Notes: a model not told the origin generated them from the letters alone. A DNA stretch of 57,764 bases from Novosphingobium sp. (GCA_017987575.1 JAGNTK010000003.1:1-57764), one strand, 5' to 3'. Positions 34,127 through 42,562 are shown, numbered from the stretch's first letter. Numbers and translations: made by a program.

Positions 34127-35011
34127 ATGACCCGCGCGGTCCGCAGGCTGGCTGAAGGAATTTACTTCGGCGAGGGGCCGCGCTGGCATCAGGGCCGCCT
34201 GTGGTTTTCAGACTTCTATGCGCACCGGATCTGCTCGGTCTCGCTGGACGGCGATCTGCGGACCGAGCTTGAGCTGGAGGGTCGGCCATCGGGCCTCGGC
34301 TGGATGCCCGATGGTTCGCTGTTGGTGGTGCGGATGGAACTGCGTCAGGTCTGGCGGCGCTGGCCGGACGGGCGGTTCGAACTGCACGCCGACCTGACGA
34401 ACCATTCCGCGCACCTCTGCAACGATATGGTGGTCGATGGCGTCGGCCGGGCCTATGTTGGCAACTTCGGTTTCGATCTCGACGCCGAGATCCATGCCCG
34501 CGGCCCGGAAAGCGTGATCGCCGATCACCCGCGCACCTGCCTCGCGCTGGTCCAGGCGGACGGCAGTGTCAGCGATGCCGCCCCGGGCGAGCGGTTCAGC
34601 TTTCCCAACGGGATGGTGATCAGCCCGGACGATAGCACGCTGATCGTGGGCGAAACGCTGGGCGGAAGATTGACCGCGCTCGACATCGGCGCGGATGGCA
34701 CCCTGTCAAACCGCCGCGAATGGGCGCCCACCTGGCCGCGCATTCCCGACGGGATATGCCTCGACGCCAGCAGCGCGATCTGGATCGCCAATCCGCTGGC
34801 CCCCGAATGCGCGCTGATCGCCCCGGGTGGCGAAGTGCTGGACGTGATCGAGACCGGCCTGCCCTGTTATGCCTGCATGCTGGGCGGACCACAGGGCAAA
34901 CATCTGTTCATGCTTGTTGCGCCAAGCTCGGACGCCGACACGGCCGCAAAAGCCCCGCTGGGCAAAGTGCTGGTGGTAGAGGCTGCGGTAAGCCGGGCGG
35001 GGCTGCCCTGA
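34127..35011 (+). CDS. SMP-30/gluconolactonase-family protein
   Basis: A 294-residue six-bladed beta-propeller. The metal site of the family is suggested by EGPRWHQGRLWFSDFYAH (Glu), the NDMVVDGVGRAYVGNFG block (Asn-Asp) and FPNGMVISPDDSTLIVGET. Members hydrolyse lactones with a bound Ca or Zn. As the last gene of the plus-strand half of the cluster, it could open a lactone to the 4-hydroxy acid that the phosphotransferase/ACAD10/11 pair would handle. The lactone substrate is inferred. Confidence 0.9.
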   Translation: MTRAVRRLAEGIYFGEGPRWHQGRLWFSDFYAHRICSVSLDGDLRTELELEGRPSGLGWMPDGSLLVVRMELRQVWRRWPDGRFELHADLTNHSAHLCNDMVVDGVGRAYVGNFGFDLDAEIHARGPESVIADHPRTCLALVQADGSVSDAAPGERFSFPNGMVISPDDSTLIVGETLGGRLTALDIGADGTLSNRREWAPTWPRIPDGICLDASSAIWIANPLAPECALIAPGGEVLDVIETGLPCYACMLGGPQGKHLFMLVAPSSDADTAAKAPLGKVLVVEAAVSRAGLP

Positions 35012-35031
35012 CGGGCGAGGGCTGCTTTTGC

Positions 35032-35050
35032 GGAATGTTGGGCTGAAAGC
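35032..35050 (+). repeat. Left inverted repeat around a small inserted-looking gene
   Basis: GGAATGTTGGGCTGAAAGC here matches, in inverse orientation and with three changes plus a two-base gap, GCTTTCCCCAACAATCC at 35482-35498. The two bracket the small membrane protein gene. Confidence 0.4.
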
Positions 35051-35109
35051 TGCCCTTCCGGACACGTCAACATTGCGGACATTTGGCTCGCCATGATAGT
35101 CCCCCAATA

Positions 35110-35475
35110 ATGGCGACATCGGCATACCAGTTCAGAACTTTGGGACCGCGAGCATTGTGGCTCCCGCTATGCTGCTTTGGTGTGGTTTTCGGAATTGGAA
35201 TTTCTCTGGGCCAAGCAGCTATCGGCTGGCTTTTGGCCATGTCCTTTGCCGTTATCGTAATTACTGGCCAAGCCTTCAGCGACGCAAAGACCGAGCCACG
35301 GCTTTGGGCAACTCTCGCTGTCTTTGGTCTCGTGCATGCTGGAATCCTGTCGTTCGCAAACGAGGCGTGGATCCCAAAGCCGACTGCAGCAATCACACCG
35401 GTGTTTGCCTTAGATTATCTGGCTATGGCGTGGGCGTTCCCAAAACTAAGCGGCCTGCGCTTCGACGTAAGCTGA
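35110..35475 (+). CDS. Small membrane protein of lower GC content
   Basis: A 121-residue protein with about four hydrophobic segments (WLPLCCFGVVFGIGISL, WLLAMSFAVIVITG, WATLAVFGLVHAGIL, VFALDYLAMAWAF). I do not recognise it. Base composition is clearly less GC-rich than both neighbours, codon use is less biased and there is no good ribosome binding site before ATG 35110. It is flanked by imperfect inverted repeats. It may have been acquired separately; function unknown. Confidence 0.5.
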   Translation: MATSAYQFRTLGPRALWLPLCCFGVVFGIGISLGQAAIGWLLAMSFAVIVITGQAFSDAKTEPRLWATLAVFGLVHAGILSFANEAWIPKPTAAITPVFALDYLAMAWAFPKLSGLRFDVS

Positions 35476-35481
35476 CCGTCC

Positions 35482-35498
35482 GCTTTCCCCAACAATCC
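35482..35498 (-). repeat. Right inverted repeat around a small inserted-looking gene
   Basis: GCTTTCCCCAACAATCC, the imperfect inverse of 35032-35050. See that entry. Confidence 0.4.
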
Positions 35499-35551
35499 AA
35501 TCGCTCGCTGCGCATTGCACCACCCCCGAAACTAACCGCGGGCGCTCAGCC

Positions 35552-36205
35552 TCAGTCCTTCATTAACCCACGCACAAATCCGATCAGTCCGGTCTGGCGG
35601 GCGCGTTTCATGCGTTCGGCGTGGAGAATTTCGCTGACCTTGTCGAAGCAGGTTTCGACATCGTCGTTGACCACGACATAGTCATAGCCGTCCCAGTGGC
35701 TGATTTCGGCGCGGGCGCGTTCCATCCTGGCTGCGATCACTTCGGGGCTGTCAGTTCCGCGGCCGGTCAGCCGGCGGCGCAGCTCAGCGATGCTGGGCGG
35801 GAGCAGGAACACCCGGACCACGTCCACTTCCAGCTTTTGGTACAGCTGCTGGGTGCCCTGCCAATCGATATCGAACAGGAAATCGCGGCCTTCCTTAAGT
35901 CCGGCCTTCACCTGCGACTTGGGCGTGCCATAGGAATGGCCAAAGACTGTCGCCCATTCGAGGAACAGCTCTTCCTCAACCATCTGGTCAAACCGGGCCT
36001 GATCGACAAAGAAATAGTCCTGCCCGTCGACTTCGCCGGGGCGCATTGGCCGGGTGGTAACCGAAACTGACAGGGCAATATCCCCGTCACGTTCCAGCAG
36101 CATTCGGCTGATCGTGGTCTTGCCCGCGCCAGACGGCGAAGACAGGATGAGCATCAGCCCGCGGCGCTGGAGGGTATCACTGGGTCGAGTATCGCTGGAA
36201 TCCAT
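35552..36205 (-). CDS. gmk: Guanylate kinase
   Basis: A 217-residue cytoplasmic kinase that phosphorylates GMP to GDP. The P-loop is SSPSGAGKTT (about 22-31), the GMP-binding region SVSVTTRPMRPGEVDGQDYFFV follows, with FLEWATVFGHSYGTP, DIDWQGTQQLYQ and RLTGRGTD in the usual order. An extra 16 residues precede the first strand; ATG 36205 is the first start. It lies 31 bases after the stop... of no other gene on its strand than the small hypothetical at 36237, with which it may be co-transcribed. Confidence 0.96.
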   Translation of the reverse strand: MDSSDTRPSDTLQRRGLMLILSSPSGAGKTTISRMLLERDGDIALSVSVTTRPMRPGEVDGQDYFFVDQARFDQMVEEELFLEWATVFGHSYGTPKSQVKAGLKEGRDFLFDIDWQGTQQLYQKLEVDVVRVFLLPPSIAELRRRLTGRGTDSPEVIAARMERARAEISHWDGYDYVVVNDDVETCFDKVSEILHAERMKRARQTGLIGFVRGLMKD

Positions 36206-36236
36206 GCGCGCTTAAAGCAGGCGCAAGGGGGGAAAA

Positions 36237-36500
36237 TCAAGCCTTGGGCTTGGCCTTTTGCGCAGAACCAGCGCGGCGTTTGTCATAAAGCCGCTTGGCA
36301 ATCACGGCTCCGCCCACCACGATCGCGCCCGGCACCGATCGGGTCGCGACCCGCACCGCCACTGCGCCGACAATTCCGCCGACAAGGCTGGGCTTGCCAG
36401 TCTTGGTGCCATCAACCGGAAGCAAGACGTCGATTGCGGTATTGAGCAGCTTGCCGCCGTTCTGGCGGGCGATCCGGGCGAGCAAGGCGTTGTTCGCCAT
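36237..36500 (-). CDS. Small uncharacterised protein
   Basis: An 87-residue basic protein with a Gly/Ala/Val-rich hydrophobic middle (SLVGGIVGAVAVRVATRSVPGAIVVGGAVIA cut here to its pattern: small residues with two Arg) and a Lys-rich tail (KAKPKA). Its ATG overlaps the TAA of sspB by one base, so it is translationally coupled to sspB. It may associate with the membrane. I do not recognise it. Confidence 0.65.
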   Translation of the reverse strand: MANNALLARIARQNGGKLLNTAIDVLLPVDGTKTGKPSLVGGIVGAVAVRVATRSVPGAIVVGGAVIAKRLYDKRRAGSAQKAKPKA

Positions 36501-36982
36501 TACTTCTTGCGTCCGAAATCGACCGAAACGACGTTGGAGCCATCTTCGGTGGTCATCACCGGGGCATCGTTTTCAGCCGGATCATGCTCTGGCGCGTCGT
36601 CCTCGGCGACCACGGCCTGAAACTGCAGCCCGAAATCGACCGCCGGATCGACGAAGGCAGTAATCGCCGAAAACGGGATCACCAGTTTTGACGGCATCTG
36701 ATTGAACGACAGCCCAACCGAGAATTGCTCATCCCCGACCACCAGATCCCAGAATTTGTTCTGCAAGACGATGGTCATCTCATCCGGAAATCGCTGGCTC
36801 AGGTGAGTCGGAATATCGACGCCCGGAGCGCCAGTTTTGAAGGTAATGTAGAAATGATGGTCACCCGGCAGAACCCCGCCGCCATCGACCACCTGCCCCA
36901 GCACCCGGCCCACAACGGCACGCAGCGCTTCCTGGACGATATCGTCATAGGGGATCAGGCTGTCTGGAGGCGTATCACTCAT
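36500..36982 (-). CDS. sspB: SspB-family ClpXP adaptor
   Basis: A 160-residue protein of the alphaproteobacterial SspB type (formerly DUF1321). The substrate-binding domain has [30 protein letters not shown] and [17 protein letters not shown]; an acidic linker leads to a C-terminal [10 protein letters not shown], which fits the short ClpX-tethering tail. It brings ssrA-tagged proteins to ClpXP. ATG 36982 is the family-consistent start, although the frame is open to 37036. It precedes and overlaps a small unknown gene. Confidence 0.92.
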   Translation of the reverse strand: MSDTPPDSLIPYDDIVQEALRAVVGRVLGQVVDGGGVLPGDHHFYITFKTGAPGVDIPTHLSQRFPDEMTIVLQNKFWDLVVGDEQFSVGLSFNQMPSKLVIPFSAITAFVDPAVDFGLQFQAVVAEDDAPEHDPAENDAPVMTTEDGSNVVSVDFGRKK

Positions 36983-37065
36983 GCAGGGACAAGTGGCGTT
37001 CGGGCGGCTATGGGTCAAGGGGCAAAGCGCTTGCACCTCTTCAATTCCTACTTATAGGCCCTCCC

Positions 37066-37659
37066 ATGCGCAGCGCCCGGATTGAACGCAAAACCCACGA
37101 AACCGACATCCTGGTCGAGGTCAATCTCGACGGGACCGGGGCCTATGACGTCTCCACCGGGATCGGCTTTCTTGATCACATGATTGAACAGTTCAGCCGC
37201 CATTCGCTGATTGATCTGAAATGCCGGATCAAGGGCGATCTCCATGTCGATCAGCACCACACCACCGAAGACAGCGCGATTGCGATCGGTCAGGCCATAC
37301 TGTCGGCGCTGGGGGACAAGGGTGGGATCGGGCGCTATGGCACGGCCTACAGCCCGATGGACGAGGCGCTATGCCGGGTTGCACTCGATATTTCGGGTCG
37401 CCCCTGGCTGGTCTGGAATGCCGCGTTCACGCAGGAACGACTGGGCGAAATGGATACCGAGCTGTTTGAGCACTGGTTCCAGTCAATCGCGCAAGCGGTT
37501 GGCATCACGCTGCACATCGAACTGCTCTACGGCCAGAACAACCACCATATCGCCGAAGGCATCTTCAAGGGCTTCGCCCGCGCGATGCGGCAGGCGGTAG
37601 AGCTCGATCCGCGCAAGCAAGGCGCGATTCCCTCCACCAAGGGAGTTCTTGGTGGGTAA
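37066..37659 (+). CDS. hisB: Imidazoleglycerol-phosphate dehydratase
   Basis: A 197-residue enzyme for step six of histidine synthesis, dehydrating imidazole glycerol phosphate with Mn. The metal motifs are clear: [16 protein letters not shown] and [16 protein letters not shown], the two His-rich repeats of this tandem fold. It is a monofunctional form without phosphatase domain. It heads the local his run, followed by a family B hairpin repeat and hisH. Confidence 0.97.
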   Translation: MRSARIERKTHETDILVEVNLDGTGAYDVSTGIGFLDHMIEQFSRHSLIDLKCRIKGDLHVDQHHTTEDSAIAIGQAILSALGDKGGIGRYGTAYSPMDEALCRVALDISGRPWLVWNAAFTQERLGEMDTELFEHWFQSIAQAVGITLHIELLYGQNNHHIAEGIFKGFARAMRQAVELDPRKQGAIPSTKGVLGG

Positions 37660-37684
37660 CGCCAACCGCCTCCGCGGCTGGCTA

Positions 37685-37768
37685 GCAACACCGGCCCGCT
37701 CCCCCGGCCCAACCACCCACAGGGTAACCTCATCGGGTGGTTGGGCCGGGGGAGCGGGCCGGTGTTGC
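37685..37768. repeat. Perfect 34-bp inverted repeat, family B copy 1 (hisB-hisH gap)
   Basis: Arms 37685-37718 and 37735-37768 are exact reverse complements over 34 bases, beginning GCAACACCGGCCCGC and ending GCGGGCCGGTGTTGC, with a 16-base loop. A second small hairpin (CCCGC/GCGGG, 37771-37784) follows and leads into the hisH ribosome site. Transcribed, this would be a very strong stem inside the his message. Confidence 0.95.
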
Positions 37769-37793
37769 ATCCCGCGTCAGCGGGAGATGGGAC

Positions 37794-38414
37794 GTGGCTG
37801 AGGTTGTTGCCCTCGTCGATTACGGCGCAGGCAATCTTCACTCGGTCGCCAACGCGCTCAAGGCTGCTGGTTGCGAAGCCGTAAGCATCACCGCCAGTCC
37901 CGATGTCGTCCGCGCCGCTGACCGGATCGTTCTGCCCGGCGTCGGCAGTTTCAAGGCTTGCGCCGAAGCGCTCCGTGCGGTTCCCGGACTGGTGGAGGCC
38001 ATGGCCGAGCGGGTCCACGTCGGCGGCGCGCCGTTTCTTGGCATTTGTGTGGGCATGCAGCTGCTCGCCACCAGCGGCGCCGAACACGGCGGCACCCCCG
38101 GCCTTGGCTGGATCGGCGGCGAAGTGCGGTTGATCGAACGGACTGACCCGGCCGTCAAGGTTCCGCACATGGGCTGGAACGATGTTGAACTCAGCGCGCA
38201 CCCCGCGCTAATCGAAGCGGGCGAGGCCTATTTCCTGCATTCGTACCATTTCGCCCCCGATGAAGGCCGCCACATCGCGGCGATGACCGATCACGGCGGC
38301 GGCTTGGTCGCGGCGGTGGCGCGGGATAACGTGGTTGGCGTGCAGTTTCATCCTGAGAAGAGTCAGGCCTATGGCTTGGCACTGCTGGCTAGATTTCTGG
38401 AGTGGAAGCCGTGA
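37794..38414 (+). CDS. hisH: Imidazole glycerol phosphate synthase, glutaminase subunit
   Basis: A 206-residue class I glutamine amidotransferase. It hydrolyses glutamine and passes ammonia to HisF. The nucleophile Cys is in LGICVGMQLL, His and Glu are in VQFHPEKSQ, and the N-terminal VDYGAGNLHSVANAL is the family hallmark. Start GTG 37794 is preceded by GGGAGATGGGA; the open frame continues back through the family B repeat but cannot be real coding there. Family C repeat begins three bases after the stop. Confidence 0.96.
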   Translation: MAEVVALVDYGAGNLHSVANALKAAGCEAVSITASPDVVRAADRIVLPGVGSFKACAEALRAVPGLVEAMAERVHVGGAPFLGICVGMQLLATSGAEHGGTPGLGWIGGEVRLIERTDPAVKVPHMGWNDVELSAHPALIEAGEAYFLHSYHFAPDEGRHIAAMTDHGGGLVAAVARDNVVGVQFHPEKSQAYGLALLARFLEWKP

Positions 38415-38416
38415 GT

Positions 38417-38570
38417 CCCCCTCTCCAAGCTCCGCTAGCCGCCAAGGCGGCAAGCTACGCTATCCTCTCCCGCAAGGGGAGAGGGGTAGAAGTTCATTTT
38501 CCCTCTCCCCTTGCGGGAGAGGATACGAAGGCTTGGGAGCGGAGCGAGCTAGCCGCAGTTGGAGAGGGGG
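38417..38570. repeat. Nested inverted repeat, family C (hisH-hisA gap)
   Basis: The outer arms CCCCCTCTCCAA (38417-38428) and TTGGAGAGGGGG (38559-38570) are exact complements, and an inner pair of 25 bases (38461-38485 and 38501-38525) is also perfect, around a 15-base loop. The right outer arm is purine-rich and ends 10 bases before the hisA ATG, so it also serves as its ribosome binding site. Confidence 0.92.
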
Positions 38571-38580
38571 ATTTCCTTTC

Positions 38581-39309
38581 ATGATCGTATTCCCCGCAAT
38601 CGACCTCAAGGGCGGTCAGGTCGTGCGCCTTGCGGAAGGCGATATGGACCGGGCAACGGTCTATGGCGACAATCCAGCGGCGCAGGCGATGCTGTTTGCC
38701 GAGGCCGGTTCGCAGTTCCTTCATGTGGTCGACCTTGATGGCAGCTTTGCCGGACAAGCGGAAAACCGCGCGGCGGTTGAGGGCATTCTCGAGGCGTTCC
38801 CCGGTCACGTTCAACTCGGCGGCGGGATCCGCACCCGCGAAGCGGTTGAAGGCTGGTTCGATCTGGGCGTTGCCCGGGTGGTGATGGGCACCGCCGCGCT
38901 CAAGGACCCGCAATTCGTAAAGGACATGGCGGCGGAGTTTCCCGGCGGGATCGTCGTTGCGGTCGATGCCCGCGATGGCATGGTCGCAACCGAGGGCTGG
39001 GCGGAGCTGAGCGACGTTCCGGTGGTCGATCTGGCCCGCCGCTTCGAGGACGCCGGAGTCGCCAGCCTGCTGTTTACCGACATTGGCCGCGACGGCTTGC
39101 TGAAAGGCGTCAACATCGATGCCACGGTCGAACTGGCCCGCAGTGTCGACCTGCCGGTGATTGCCAGCGGCGGGGTCAAAGGCCTCGACGATATCCACAT
39201 CCTCTCGCTCCATGCGCAGGACGGGATCGAAGGTGTGATTACCGGTCGCGCGCTGTTCGAGGGGCGGCTCGATCTGGCCGCAGCGATTGCGATGGCGGCG
39301 CGGGCGTGA
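38581..39309 (+). CDS. hisA: ProFAR isomerase
   Basis: A 242-residue TIM barrel that isomerises ProFAR to PRFAR. Active-site Asp is in [14 protein letters not shown] (residue 8) and the second Asp in [15 protein letters not shown]; phosphate loops are LGGGIR and ASGGVKG. ATG 38581 is the family start; the only ribosome site is the purine-rich right end of the family C repeat. It overlaps hisF by four bases (GTGA). Confidence 0.97.
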   Translation: MIVFPAIDLKGGQVVRLAEGDMDRATVYGDNPAAQAMLFAEAGSQFLHVVDLDGSFAGQAENRAAVEGILEAFPGHVQLGGGIRTREAVEGWFDLGVARVVMGTAALKDPQFVKDMAAEFPGGIVVAVDARDGMVATEGWAELSDVPVVDLARRFEDAGVASLLFTDIGRDGLLKGVNIDATVELARSVDLPVIASGGVKGLDDIHILSLHAQDGIEGVITGRALFEGRLDLAAAIAMAARA

Positions 39310-40067
39310 CCGTCCGGATCCGCGTCATCCCCTGCCTCGATGTCCGCGATGGGCGGGTGGTCAAGGGCGTCAACTTTGTCGATCTCAAGGACGCCGGAGA
39401 TCCGGTTGAACAAGCCCGAGCCTATGATGCGGCGGGGGCGGATGAGCTGTGCTTCCTCGATATCAGCGCCAGCCACGAAGGGCGCGGGACGCTGCTCGAT
39501 GTGGTGCGGCGCACCGCCGAGGTCTGTTTCATGCCGCTGACCGTCGGCGGCGGGGTGCGGACGGTGGAGGATGCGCGGGCGCTGCTGCTGGCGGGCGCAG
39601 ACAAGGTCGCGGTCAACTCTGCGGCGGTTTCGCGGCCCGAAGTGGTCAGTGATATCGCGCAGAAAATGGGCAGCCAGTGCGTCGTCGCTTCGGTCGATGC
39701 CCGCAGAGTGGCGGGCGGCGGCTGGGAGATTTTCACCCACGGCGGGCGCAAGGCAACCGGGATCGATGCGGTGGAACACGCGATCCGGCTGGCACAGCTT
39801 GGTGCGGGAGAGCTGCTGGTTACATCAATGGACGGCGATGGGACGCAGGCTGGATACGATCTGGAACTGACCCGGGCCATCGCCGATGCCGTATCGGTGC
39901 CGGTGATCGCCAGCGGCGGGGTCGGGACGCTGGATCACTTGGTTGAGGGCGTGACCAAGGGCCATGCCAGCGCCGTACTGGCGGCTTCGATCTTCCATTT
40001 CGGCACCCACACCATTGCGCAGGCGCACGCAGCTTTGCGGGCGGCGGGACTGCCCGCGCGGGGCTAA
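39306..40067 (+). CDS. hisF: Imidazole glycerol phosphate synthase, cyclase subunit
   Basis: A 253-residue TIM barrel that closes the imidazole ring using ammonia from HisH. The catalytic Asp residues are in [14 protein letters not shown] and ASVDARRV; phosphate loops are VGGGVRT and ASGGVGT. It starts at GTG 39306 overlapping the hisA stop. A tiny PEP-CTERM-like gene follows before hisE. Confidence 0.97.
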   Translation: MTVRIRVIPCLDVRDGRVVKGVNFVDLKDAGDPVEQARAYDAAGADELCFLDISASHEGRGTLLDVVRRTAEVCFMPLTVGGGVRTVEDARALLLAGADKVAVNSAAVSRPEVVSDIAQKMGSQCVVASVDARRVAGGGWEIFTHGGRKATGIDAVEHAIRLAQLGAGELLVTSMDGDGTQAGYDLELTRAIADAVSVPVIASGGVGTLDHLVEGVTKGHASAVLAASIFHFGTHTIAQAHAALRAAGLPARG

Positions 40068-40163
40068 AATTGCAGTTTCATGAATGGCTTCGCCGCAGTC
40101 CCGCCATGGGACGGTGCCGCTTTCGCAGTTGCACAATGCGCATCGCCAGCGCAGGCCGCGCGC

Positions 40164-40334
40164 ATGTTTGGACGCAGCCTTACTCTTATTTTCATGACAG
40201 CCGCCACGCTCTCGCCAGCGCTGGCCCAGACTGGCGGCAGCAGCATTCCTGATCCATCGGGGATCGCGCTGTTCGGCATGGGTCTGGCAGGTGTGATCAT
40301 CGGCCGTCATTTCTCGCGCAAGCGCCCGGACTAG
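40164..40334 (+). CDS. Miniature PEP-CTERM-like protein
   Basis: A 56-residue protein that is almost only targeting signals: an N-terminal signal peptide (MFGRSLTLIFMTAATLSPALA) and, eight residues later, a PEP-CTERM-like tail made of IPDPSG, a 14-residue hydrophobic helix and a basic end (RHFSRKRPD). In the exosortase system such tails anchor and process secreted proteins. The frame is open to ATG 40080, which would add 28 residues before the signal. It lies between hisF and hisE on the same strand. No ribosome site is obvious. Confidence 0.5.
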   Translation: MFGRSLTLIFMTAATLSPALAQTGGSSIPDPSGIALFGMGLAGVIIGRHFSRKRPD

Positions 40335-40379
40335 CCCGCCGCCTTGACCTCGGCGGTTTAGCGCCGCATTGCTTTTCGC

Positions 40380-40694
40380 ATGGATACGCTTTCCCGACTT
40401 GCCGCGACGATTGCCGCGCGCCGCTCTGCCGATCCCGACAGCAGTTGGGTCGCCAAATTGAACGCGCGCGGCGTGCCGGTGATTGCCCGCAAACTGGGTG
40501 AGGAGGCGATCGAAACAGTTATTGCCGCGCTTTCGGGCAGCCGTGAAGAGCTGATCGGGGAAGCCGCTGATACCCTGTTCCACCTGCTGGTCCTGCTCGA
40601 CGCCAAGGGTGTGGCCTGGGACGAGGTTCTGGCCGAGCTGGAACGCCGCGAAGGCACCAGTGGGATTGCCGAAAAAGCTAGCCGGAGCGACTAA
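40380..40694 (+). CDS. hisE: Phosphoribosyl-ATP pyrophosphatase
   Basis: A 104-residue all-alpha NTP pyrophosphatase that makes PRAMP in step two of histidine synthesis. The conserved KLGEEAIETVIAA and DTLFHLLVLL helices carry the metal-binding Glu and Asp residues. It is separate from hisI, as in most alphaproteobacteria. Its TAA overlaps the ATG of the HIT protein by one base. Confidence 0.95.
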   Translation: MDTLSRLAATIAARRSADPDSSWVAKLNARGVPVIARKLGEEAIETVIAALSGSREELIGEAADTLFHLLVLLDAKGVAWDEVLAELERREGTSGIAEKASRSD

Positions 40695-41071
40695 TGCCGA
40701 TCGACGCCACCCAGCCCTATGACGACCAGAACATCTTCGCGAAGATCTTGCGCGGAGAGATCCCGAACAAGACCGTTTACGAAGACGAATGGGCGCTGGC
40801 GTTTCACGATATCAACCCGCAGGCCCCGCTCCATGTGCTGGTGATCCCCAAAGGCGCTTATGTCAGCTGGGATGATTTTTCGGCGCGGGCCGGGGCAGAG
40901 GAAATCGCCGGGTTCATTCGCGCCGTGGGGCACGTTGCGCGTGAGGCGGGGCTGGTCGAACCCGGCTATCGCCTGCTCGCCAACATCGGCGGGCATGGCC
41001 ATCAGGAAGTGCCGCACTTGCACGTTCATCTGTTCGGCGGCCGGCCGCTGGGGCCGATGCTGGCACGATAG
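40694..41071 (+). CDS. HIT-family (HinT-like) nucleotide-binding protein
   Basis: A 125-residue histidine-triad protein. The triad is in VPHLHVHLFGG (H-x-H-x-H), with the N-terminal FAKILRGEIPNKTVYEDE typical of HinT. Members hydrolyse purine phosphoramidates and adenylates. It is coupled to hisE by a one-base overlap, an arrangement common in alphaproteobacteria. Confidence 0.94.
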   Translation: MPIDATQPYDDQNIFAKILRGEIPNKTVYEDEWALAFHDINPQAPLHVLVIPKGAYVSWDDFSARAGAEEIAGFIRAVGHVAREAGLVEPGYRLLANIGGHGHQEVPHLHVHLFGGRPLGPMLAR

Positions 41072-41104
41072 GGTTAGTTGGGCGTTGGCATCGGGTTTTT
41101 TGAA

Positions 41105-41250
41105 TCACGCAAAGACGCTAAGGTGCCAAGGGGTAGCGCTTGAGGCGAAGCCCTGATTGCCTCTGAGGATGCGCCAAACGGCACCGGTGCAGAAGAAGGC
41201 AAAGCCTGCGGCGCAGCGAGACCTCTTTGCGCCTTTGCGCCTTTGCGTGA
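41105..41250. repeat. Imperfect inverted repeat, family D
   Basis: TCACGCAAAG at 41105-41114 pairs exactly with CTTTGCGTGA at 41241-41250, and pairing continues imperfectly for about 29 bases. Each arm is itself made of an 8-base unit of CGCAAAGG type. The element occupies about half of the 290-base gap between the HIT gene and ybgC; I see nothing else in that gap. Confidence 0.8.
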
Positions 41251-41361
41251 TGGATTCAATTTCTGCTTCGCCAGCTCCCACCCGCAAAGAAGGGCGGCCT
41301 GCCGCATCTGCGCGTTCTTCCCTTGCCCTGCGACTCGCGGACTTGCTAAGGGTCTGGCGGC

Positions 41362-41820
41362 ATGACGTCATATCCTCCATTCCCCTCCGGTCTGATCGAT
41401 GGGCACCTGCACCATTTTTCGGTGCGGGCCTATTTTGAGGATACGGACCTTTCCGGCGTGGTCTATCACGCCAATTACCTGCGCTGGTTCGAACGCGCCC
41501 GTAGCGATTTCGTCCGGCTGCTGGGGATTGATCAGCGCGCGGTGAATGATGCGGGCGAGGGTGCCTTTGCCGTAGCCGATATGACCGTCCGTTATGCCGC
41601 TCCGGCCCGGCTCGACGATGGCGTGCGGATCGAAACGATCTGCACCGATCTGGGTGCAGCCAGTTGCCGGATGCACCAGAAAGCCTTTCGCGAAGACGGC
41701 CTGCTGCTGACCGAAGCCAGCTTTCGGGTCGGCTTCGTCTCGCCGCAAGGCCGCCCGCGCCGGATGCCAGCCGCCTGGCGCGCGGCCTTTGCCACCATTG
41801 CCCTTGAAGGAAATCCATGA
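41362..41820 (+). CDS. ybgC: Tol-Pal-associated acyl-CoA thioesterase
   Basis: A 152-residue hotdog-fold thioesterase. The active site is FEDTDLSGVVYHANYLRWFERAR with Asp in DTD and His-Ala-Asn-Tyr as in YbgC. It hydrolyses acyl-CoA in the cytoplasm and is the usual first gene of the tol operon. It overlaps tolQ by four bases (ATGA). Confidence 0.95.
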   Translation: MTSYPPFPSGLIDGHLHHFSVRAYFEDTDLSGVVYHANYLRWFERARSDFVRLLGIDQRAVNDAGEGAFAVADMTVRYAAPARLDDGVRIETICTDLGAASCRMHQKAFREDGLLLTEASFRVGFVSPQGRPRRMPAAWRAAFATIALEGNP

Positions 41821-42527
41821 CCCACCTCGCCCTGCTTGCTGCCGCCGCCACAGGGGCCGCGCCTCAGCACCTCGATCCGGTCAAGCTGTTCCTCGATGCC
41901 GATATCGTGGTGCAGGTGGTGATGGCCGGACTGATCCTCGCCTCGCTGTGGGTCTGGACGATCATTGTCGGGTTCAGCCTGCGCCACAGCCGGATCGTCA
42001 AGGCTTGTGACACCTACGAACGCGATTTCTGGAAGGCGAGCGATATCGATGCTTTTCAGGCCGAATTCGGTAAGGGCGATGTCCCTTCGGCCCGGGTCGC
42101 TGCGGCGGGTGTAGCTGAATGGCGCCGGTCGCTTGGCGGAAAGGGCATGGACCGCGAAGGCACCCGCCAGCGGCTCGCCCAAGTGATGGACAGCGCGATT
42201 GCGCAGGAAGCGGACCGGCTGTCAGAACGGCTCAACTTCCTCGCCACGGTGGGCGCTGTGGCGCCGTTTGTCGGCCTGTTCGGTACCGTCTGGGGGATCA
42301 TGAACAGCTTCTTCCAGATCGGGCAGCAGCAGAATTCTTCGCTGGCAGTGGTCGCGCCGGGGATTTCGGAGGCACTGTTCGCCACCGCGATCGGGCTGTT
42401 TGCCGCGATCCCGGCAGTGATCGCCTACAACCGCTTCTCGCACCGGGTGAACCAGATCGAAGCCCGGCTGCAACGTTTTGCCGACCGCTTCCACGCCAGC
42501 CTCAGCCGCGAGCTGGAAGCATCATGA
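41817..42527 (+). CDS. tolQ: Tol-Pal proton channel subunit
   Basis: A 236-residue inner-membrane protein with three TM segments (about 30-52, 140-165 and 178-200). The ExbB/TolQ block LNFLATVGAVAPFVGLFGTVWGIMNSF is present. With TolR it uses the proton gradient to drive TolA. The stop is followed by a 151-base gap with a family B repeat, the only large gap within the operon. Confidence 0.96.
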   Translation: MTHLALLAAAATGAAPQHLDPVKLFLDADIVVQVVMAGLILASLWVWTIIVGFSLRHSRIVKACDTYERDFWKASDIDAFQAEFGKGDVPSARVAAAGVAEWRRSLGGKGMDREGTRQRLAQVMDSAIAQEADRLSERLNFLATVGAVAPFVGLFGTVWGIMNSFFQIGQQQNSSLAVVAPGISEALFATAIGLFAAIPAVIAYNRFSHRVNQIEARLQRFADRFHASLSRELEAS

Positions 42528-42562
42528 TGTGCATGGACCGCGCCAGCTTCGCTGCCGCTTGC

